Positions 30,607-34,904 of a stretch of 34,904 nucleotides of DNA are shown one piece after another; positions within the stretch are counted from its first letter, which is position 1, and each line of letters begins with the position of its first letter. The notes under the pieces are model-generated. The model ran no database searches. It saw only the letters and a program-made list of their open reading frames with translations, and was not told the origin of the DNA. The DNA is taken from the NCBI GenBank assembly GCA_019323135.1, contig JAHWHT010000002.1, positions 1 through 34,904 of the forward strand, in the 5' to 3' direction. The position numbers were made by a program, and so were the translations under genes. This DNA is from Candidatus Woesearchaeota archaeon (GTDB taxonomy: Archaea; Nanobdellota; Nanobdellia; Woesearchaeales; ARS49).

Positions 30607-31382
30607 TTTATTTTTCTCACAAATGTCAAAAACGCAGTGTGTCCAATTTCTGCAGATTGGGGCCTCACTCTTTTGCCATCTATAATCCATCCTCTTTTTA
30701 TTATTTCAATTGTGCTGTCAAATAAAAATGATTCGTTTTTTGTTATCGCTTCTACAAACTGGCTTGCTTGTGTTGTTGTTGGAGTGTATGCAACAAGCCA
30801 TCCCCCGATTTTCAAGGCTTTGTTTACTGCCTTTATTGCTTCCCAAGGTTCTGGAAGGTCTAATGTTATCAAATCAACATTTTTTTCAGTAATTCCCTTT
30901 GTTACGTCTTTATGTTTTATTGTAATATTGGTTAATCCCAACATTTTGATATTTTCTTTAGCAACATCAACATGGTCATCTCTTTTTTCATACGTGATTA
31001 CTTTTTTGCAGATATTTGCCAGTGCACTAGCCAATGCTCCTGCCCCTGTGCCTGCATCAACTACTATGTCTTTTTTCCCTAGGCCTGTTTGCGCAATTAT
31101 CATTCCAAAATCCTTAGGTATCACTGTTTGCGGCGCTCTTCTTAGTTTTCTGAAATCGTCTGCAAATTGCGAAGTAAATATCACAAACTCTTTGTCTCTA
31201 TCTGTCTTCAATACACTACCATCTTTCTTCTTCAAATCTTTCTTAAGAATTATGCCGTATTTTGTGTGAAAATCTTTGCTCACATCAGTTACATAGTATC
31301 TCAAAGCTTTTCTTGTAGTCACTTCTCTCTTCAGCTCGGGTATGTACTCTTTTTTTCCTTTTGAAATCAGAATTTTTGCCAT
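30603..31382 (-). CDS. trmI: tRNA (adenine-N1)-methyltransferase TrmI
   Basis: 259 residues. An N-terminal small beta domain, then QTVIPKDFGMIIAQTGLGKKDIVVDAGTGAGALASALA (SAM motif I), VITYEKRDDHVDVAKENI, and LITLDLPEPWEAI (catalytic region), then GGWLVAYTPTTTQASQFVEAI. In archaea TrmI methylates A57 and A58 in the T-loop of tRNA. It sits 57 bases after tRNA-Cys on the same strand and may be read from the same transcript. Its partner gene is the M3 peptidase. Confidence 0.92.
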   Translation of the reverse strand: MAKILISKGKKEYIPELKREVTTRKALRYYVTDVSKDFHTKYGIILKKDLKKKDGSVLKTDRDKEFVIFTSQFADDFRKLRRAPQTVIPKDFGMIIAQTGLGKKDIVVDAGTGAGALASALANICKKVITYEKRDDHVDVAKENIKMLGLTNITIKHKDVTKGITEKNVDLITLDLPEPWEAIKAVNKALKIGGWLVAYTPTTTQASQFVEAITKNESFLFDSTIEIIKRGWIIDGKRVRPQSAEIGHTAFLTFVRKIK

Positions 31383-31439
31383 ACGTCAAAACTCATTTTT
31401 GATGTTCAAAAATCCATAAGATTTTTGTTATGAATAAAA

Positions 31440-31511
31440 AGCGGAGGGAGGGACTCGAACCCTCGATCATCGGGTTGCAGCCGATTGCCTTAGCCACTTG
31501 GCCACCTCCGC
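31440..31511 (-). tRNA. tRNA-Cys(GCA)
   Basis: Acceptor GCGGAGG/CCTCCGC, D-arm from GCC to GGC, anticodon stem ATCGG/CCGAT with loop CTGCAAC (anticodon GCA), T-arm GAGGG-TTCGAGT-CCCTC. The base after the acceptor is T (U73), as in tRNA-Cys. No intron and no encoded CCA. An AT-rich TATA-like element lies inside the inverted repeat upstream. Confidence 0.95.
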
Positions 31512-31541
31512 GAGTGGGCATATACGCACGAGTGGAGACCA

Positions 31542-31566
31542 GCAGAATTAACTTATTTAATTCTGC
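31542..31566. repeat. Ten-base perfect inverted repeat upstream of tRNA-Cys
   Basis: GCAGAATTAA and TTAATTCTGC around the five-base loop CTTAT. It lies 30 bases upstream of tRNA-Cys and contains the only TATA-like stretch there. Eight bases of the tRNA 5' end (CCTCCGCG on the plus strand, 31505-31512) recur at 31571-31578. Confidence 0.7.
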
Positions 31567-31640
31567 GCTGCCTCCGCGCAAACCTCATACTAGAGAATAC
31601 ATACGTCGTTTAAAAATGTTATTGTTTCTATTGAGAAAAC

Positions 31641-31648
31641 TTTATAAA
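31641..31648 (+). promoter_or_regulatory. TATA box for tRNA-Arg
   Basis: TTTATAAA centred at 31644.5; 27.5 bases on is 31672, one base before the tRNA. Confidence 0.75.
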
Positions 31649-31672
31649 CCGAATACAGTATGTTATGTTCAC

Positions 31673-31816
31673 GGGCCCGTAGCCTAGTCTGGATACTGTT
31701 TTTAAGCAGTAGGGCAAATAAGGCGACAGCCTTCTAAGCTGTAGATCAGGGGTTCGAATACTTGGCAGCGAAGTCGACAAGGATTTCGACGCCAGTCGAA
31801 TTTCCCCTCGGGCCCG
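31673..31816 (+). tRNA. tRNA-Arg(TCT) interrupted in the D-loop and T-loop
   Basis: Acceptor GGGCCCG (31673-31679) pairs with CGGGCCC (31809-31815), followed by G73. The anticodon arm ACAGC-CTTCTAA-GCTGT gives TCT. The D-stem GCCT (31682-31685) and AGGC (31721-31724) are separated by about 25 extra bases (31696-31720), and the T-arm AGGGG-TTCGAAT (31748-31759) is separated from CCCCT (31804-31808) by 44 extra bases (31760-31803). Removing both leaves a normal 75-base tRNA. These are probably non-canonical introns; I could not draw a clean bulge-helix-bulge, though TGGC/GCCA pairs inside the second insert. Boundaries are uncertain by a few bases. Confidence 0.85.
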
Positions 31817-31832
31817 TATTTTTCATAATCTT

Positions 31833-31838
31833 TTTAAA
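31833..31838 (+). promoter_or_regulatory. Possible TATA box for the 53-residue frame
   Basis: TTTAAA centred at 31835.5, 25.5 bases before ATG at 31861. Confidence 0.4.
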
Positions 31839-31860
31839 ACTCTGTTAAGTTCTACTTTTT

Positions 31861-32022
31861 ATGAAAATCTATGTAGGGCACGCAAAAAAGTTTGACTTTA
31901 AGAAAGAATTATACGAACCATTAAGAAAAAGCCCTTTGAATAATGAACACGAAATTGTTCTGCCTCATGAAAAAGACCTAATTTCTAAGCTAGAAAAAAA
32001 ATTAGAAAAATTTGCAGAATAA
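31861..32022 (+). pseudogene. 53-residue protein, probable shortened nucleoside-deoxyribosyltransferase-like gene
   Basis: The frame reads MKIYVGHAKKFDFKKELYEPLR...NNEHEIVLPHE, which matches from memory the first 40 residues of a small archaeal/bacterial family resembling nucleoside 2-deoxyribosyltransferases (usually 120-140 residues, with a central Asp/Glu active site). Here the middle is missing: after LPHEKD the chain goes at once into a charged helix and stops. An internal deletion is likely, so it is called a remnant; a functional short protein cannot be excluded, since the frame is open and has a TATA-like box upstream. Confidence 0.5.
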
Positions 32023-32032
32023 TCAAAAAGCT

Positions 32033-32040
32033 TTTATATT
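32033..32040 (+). promoter_or_regulatory. TATA box for chorismate mutase
   Basis: TTTATATT centred at 32036.5, 28.5 bases before the ATG at 32065; it argues against the TTG at 32041. Confidence 0.65.
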
Positions 32041-32064
32041 TTGCACATCGAATCAATAATCACA

Positions 32065-32265
32065 ATGATAAAAGAATACAGAAAAAAGATAGACGAGATT
32101 GACTCTCAAATCATTTCTTTATTAGAAAAAAGAGAAAATTTAGTGAAAAAAGTAAGATTAATCAAATTACAACAAGCTATTCCTCTAAAAGACTCACAAA
32201 GAGAAGAACAAGTTCTGAAAAATGCAGGCAAATTCAAGAAAGTGTTTATAGAAATTCTTAAATGA
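32065..32265 (+). CDS. Chorismate mutase type II-like domain
   Basis: 66 residues from the ATG at 32065. YRKKIDEIDSQIISLLEKRENLVKKVRLIK is the AroQ helix, with the catalytic Arg/Lys positions and the start of the second helix (PLKDSQREEQVL). It is short: the family is 80-90 residues, and the third helix is only partly present (KFKKVFIEILK). Chorismate mutase converts chorismate to prephenate. No other aromatic-pathway gene is in the window, so its use is unclear. Confidence 0.75.
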   Translation: MIKEYRKKIDEIDSQIISLLEKRENLVKKVRLIKLQQAIPLKDSQREEQVLKNAGKFKKVFIEILK

Positions 32266-32272
32266 TTTTGAT

Positions 32273-33364
32273 TTAAGGCAGCCACTTCTTAGGATCTTTC
32301 AACTTCTCAGGCAGGTAATTAGAAATAACATAATTCAATCCATGCTGTGCAAGTGCTTGCTGCTCTGCTCTTTTCTTTAATTTCAAACTCAGATTCAGCG
32401 CTTTCTGCCACTCTTTGTGTGCCTGTACAAATGGATCGTTCTTTAGTCCATCTTTAATACGTTTGATATCCACTTCTTTCAATGGATGTGTTGGTAATTT
32501 GTAATCAATTATGTCTTGTGCAGTTATTCCAATGAATTTTGCTTGTGGTACACAAAAATATTCATTCAAATGCGCAGCATTACCGCTTCCAACTTTGAGT
32601 GTACGATAAATATTCAGCCACCCATATGGGTCGCCGTCTGTAAACACAAATACAGGTAATTTTTTAGCATCTGCTAATCTACGAATAAATCTTCTACAAG
32701 CTCTTGTAGGAACTCCGCCCATAGATATTAATATACAATTAGCTTTTTTCCAATAAGCATGTTTTACTAATCTTTGATACATACCTGCGGTCTCAATAGC
32801 CAATATGAATTTCGCTTTGGTCTCAAATTTAAGATGCTCTACAGAACTTGGAATACTGTACGCTCCAGTTCCCATTTTAGTACAGTCAATTTTAATTTCT
32901 TTTCCATTATCTGGATTTTTATCAACAACAATAAGCTGTCCTGCGATGTCTCCTCCTTTTTCTTCAGGAATAAATCCTAGCTGTTCTCGATTCACGCCAA
33001 ATGTTGCCTCTACATCATCCATCACAGTGTCAGATTCTGGCTGCTCTTTAAATCCTGCTTCGCCCCAGTTTTTAGAAACATAATATGCTTCTCTTTTTGT
33101 TGCTATATCGTCTGTCTCAATAAGAGTTTTAGATAATCCCATCATTCGTAGTGTCTGTGCAAATGTTTTCACAGTTGCTGCAGTAAGTGTTCTGGTTTTT
33201 TCTTTGCCTAATAACTCAAAATAACCATGTTTTGGATCAAATTTGACATTAGAAAGGCTTCGAATAGGCGAAGATATTTCTGGTTGTTTTTTCTTTAGTA
33301 TTTTTTTATAAATACTATTAGCAAAATCTGTGATTTGTGTTACAACTGGTTTTTTCTTACTCAT
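32273..33364 (-). CDS. top6A: DNA topoisomerase VI subunit A
   Basis: 363 residues. KREAYYVSKNW (90-100) holds the catalytic tyrosine, expected at Y95; the Toprim domain has E191 (LAIETAGMY) and FTDGDPYGW with D243 and D245. Topo VI is a type IIB enzyme that relaxes and decatenates DNA, with B providing ATP hydrolysis; A is the relative of Spo11. Length is normal for the family. The start overlaps the end of top6B by eight bases, so the two are coupled. Confidence 0.97.
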   Translation of the reverse strand: MSKKKPVVTQITDFANSIYKKILKKKQPEISSPIRSLSNVKFDPKHGYFELLGKEKTRTLTAATVKTFAQTLRMMGLSKTLIETDDIATKREAYYVSKNWGEAGFKEQPESDTVMDDVEATFGVNREQLGFIPEEKGGDIAGQLIVVDKNPDNGKEIKIDCTKMGTGAYSIPSSVEHLKFETKAKFILAIETAGMYQRLVKHAYWKKANCILISMGGVPTRACRRFIRRLADAKKLPVFVFTDGDPYGWLNIYRTLKVGSGNAAHLNEYFCVPQAKFIGITAQDIIDYKLPTHPLKEVDIKRIKDGLKNDPFVQAHKEWQKALNLSLKLKKRAEQQALAQHGLNYVISNYLPEKLKDPKKWLP

Positions 33365-34904
33365 TTTTATTATCCTTTTCTTCTTTACCTATTTTTGCAA
33401 ACTCTTCGTCATACTCTATGTTTTTTAGTTCTACACTCGCTAGTTTGCCTCTATGTTTTTCAAGCATAACTTTTAACAGTTGTTCTATTTTTGCTTCGTC
33501 TGCTTGTTTCAAAGCAAGCAGCTCTTTAAGCGCTTCTGCAACATGGGGAATATATTTCTCGATATAGCTTCTTTTCTTACTCTCGGCATGTATTCTTTTT
33601 TTCTTATTTACATACATCCCTAATTTTCTCCCGCATTCCTGCAAAGCCAGTTTTAGTTCTTTGATTATTTCAGGATAATGAGCTAATGCCTCTTTTGCTT
33701 CTGATGTAAATGGCGGCCACACAGATGCTAAATGAACAACTAATGTAACAGGTCCCTGCGGTAAAGAACCAGAGCTTTGTGAAAGTCCATAGCTTCTCCA
33801 TCCAGTCTGCACTGTTGCCTTGAATATTGCTCCTGCGCTTTGTTGATACAGCAATGGAACTCTATTTGCAAATCTCATTAGTTTTATTGAAGAATCTTTT
33901 GGCTGGTCTCCGCCATATGCTATTGCACACTCTACAACAAAAGGATTTCCGCGATATACTGACGGAGATCTTGTTACTGCGGTATAAAATTCTGCATTAA
34001 TTTCTTTTTTCAATCCTTTCTCAAGTAGTTCTGACCCTATCGGCACTATGCAGTTTGTTGATGGCGCAATTATTTTTGTATTCTTTATGCCTTCCATCAA
34101 TTTTTCTGCTTGCGCATGATTTATTGTATGTGGTTTAGTATTAGGTGTGATTGCTGCTTTTTCACAGATTTCTTTTGCAGTTCCTGATCCCACTCTGCAA
34201 AATTCTTTTGTCAAAAATGCCTGCACTGTTCTAGTCTCAGTATTCTTAAGCATTTTTATTAAGATGCCCAGCTCAATTCCGTATGGGTGCGGTTTTATCT
34301 CTTTTGGTTCATCTGGCAGAACATCTATTACTCTTGGAAATACAAATTGTTCTGCTTTAGGATTAGTATAGATTATTGTTGCATGAGGATTGACTATTGC
34401 AGTTTCTTTGATATAAGTATCAACACTCTGGTCGCCTTTTTGGTATGATGCCTCTAAATCCAGTTCTATTCTTGTTCCATGTTGTTTTTTCCACTCTATT
34501 TTTTCTTCTTTAATTATTTCTGGTATGTTATTTTTAGTATCAATTTTCAATTCAAACAACATTGCGTCGTGTTTTTCACCTATTCTTGATTTTATTTTTG
34601 CAGGTCTTCCTGTTGTTAATTGAGAATATAGTACTGCTGCGCTTATCCCTATTCCTTGCTGACCTCTTGCTTGTTTTAATGTGTGAAACTTGCTTCCATA
34701 TAGCAATTTTGCAAAAATATTAGGTATTTGTTTTTTGACTATTCCGGGCCATTATCTTCTATGATTGCTCTGAATCTATCATTGCCCATATCCAGTATCT
34801 GTACATTTATTTCTGGAAGTATTCTGGCTTCTTCGCAAGCGTCTATAGCATTATCTACTGCTTCTTTTATAACAGTCATCAAGGCTTTTCTTTTGTTATC
34901 AAAA
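33357..34904 (-). CDS. top6B: DNA topoisomerase VI subunit B, 5' partial and frameshifted
   Basis: The gene enters from the right edge. The first visible part (34903-34742) reads FDNKRKALMTVIKEAVDNAIDACEEA, the GHKL ATP-binding N-box, and continues to EDNGPE followed by TAG at 34741-34739. One extra G in GGCCCGG would restore EDNGPGIVKKQIPNIFAKLLYGSKFH, which continues in the other frame to the end at 33357, with RGQQGIGISAAVLY (G-box) and the transducer domain. So a single-base loss near 34744-34750 breaks the frame. The protein is essential and otherwise intact, so a sequencing or assembly error is the simplest explanation. Confidence 0.9.

Noticed and set aside
31393..31581. 62-codon minus-strand frame across tRNA-Cys
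   Set aside because: It translates the tRNA itself and its upstream repeat; the tRNA structure is certain.

Overview
The window comes from an AT-rich, gene-dense archaeal genome, most likely a DPANN-type archaeon (Woesearchaeota/Pacearchaeota-like). The archaeal evidence seen in the sequence is topoisomerase VI A and B, ABCE1/RLI, SecD/SecF, TrmI, EF-1A-like CysN, tRNAs with introns, TATA boxes (TTTATAAA) at a fixed distance from starts, and a 5S rRNA. The DPANN placement is inferred from small proteins and gene style; no phylogeny was run.

Layout. 1-6550 is a surface-glycan block: a partial alkaline-phosphatase/sulfatase-fold enzyme, a polysaccharide deacetylase, three glycosyltransferases, a methyltransferase and a Wzx-like flippase. 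A Gfo/Idh/MocA oxidoreductase follows at 6553-7761 (minus). 7880-16478 (plus) is a compact run of twelve genes: phosphodiesterase-like enzyme, UDP-sulfoquinovose-synthase-like protein, thioredoxin, sugar epimerase, two ribbon-helix-helix-like proteins, CysD-like protein, DUF2061 membrane protein, HIT protein, CysN-like GTPase, a small unknown and a UbiA-type polyprenyl-phosphate transferase. A sugar nucleotidyltransferase (minus) closes the glycan part.

The most interesting reading is that 9151-15295 encodes a self-contained route from sulfate to a sulfonated sugar: CysN with CysD activates sulfate, the CysD-like protein carries a CC...CxxC cysteine pattern like that of iron-sulfur APS reductases, thioredoxin would supply electrons, and the resulting sulfite is the co-substrate of UDP-sulfoquinovose synthase. 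The cysteine-based step is inference.

From 17270 on the genes are mostly housekeeping: 5S rRNA, a short hairpin-rich stretch bounded by a second copy of the 5S 3' end, a C-terminally truncated NFACT/RqcH-like protein, two half-size EamA transporters, SecD/SecF, an M50 protease, a 32-residue lysine/alanine protein, a DHH-family protein, a methyltransferase, two related membrane-anchored unknowns, a radical-SAM enzyme, tRNA-Thr lodged inside that operon, a 51-residue zinc-ribbon protein, ABCE1, an M3-type peptidase, TrmI, tRNA-Cys, a tRNA-Arg with two insertions, a chorismate mutase and topoisomerase VI (subunit B shows a one-base frameshift).

Two promoter geometries recur: TATA centre about 27.5 bases before the start codon (leaderless mRNA), or about 37-40 bases before it, in which case a Shine-Dalgarno motif sits at the predicted 5' end of a 10-13 base leader. 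This was used to choose several starts. No stretch longer than 300 bases lacks a gene.
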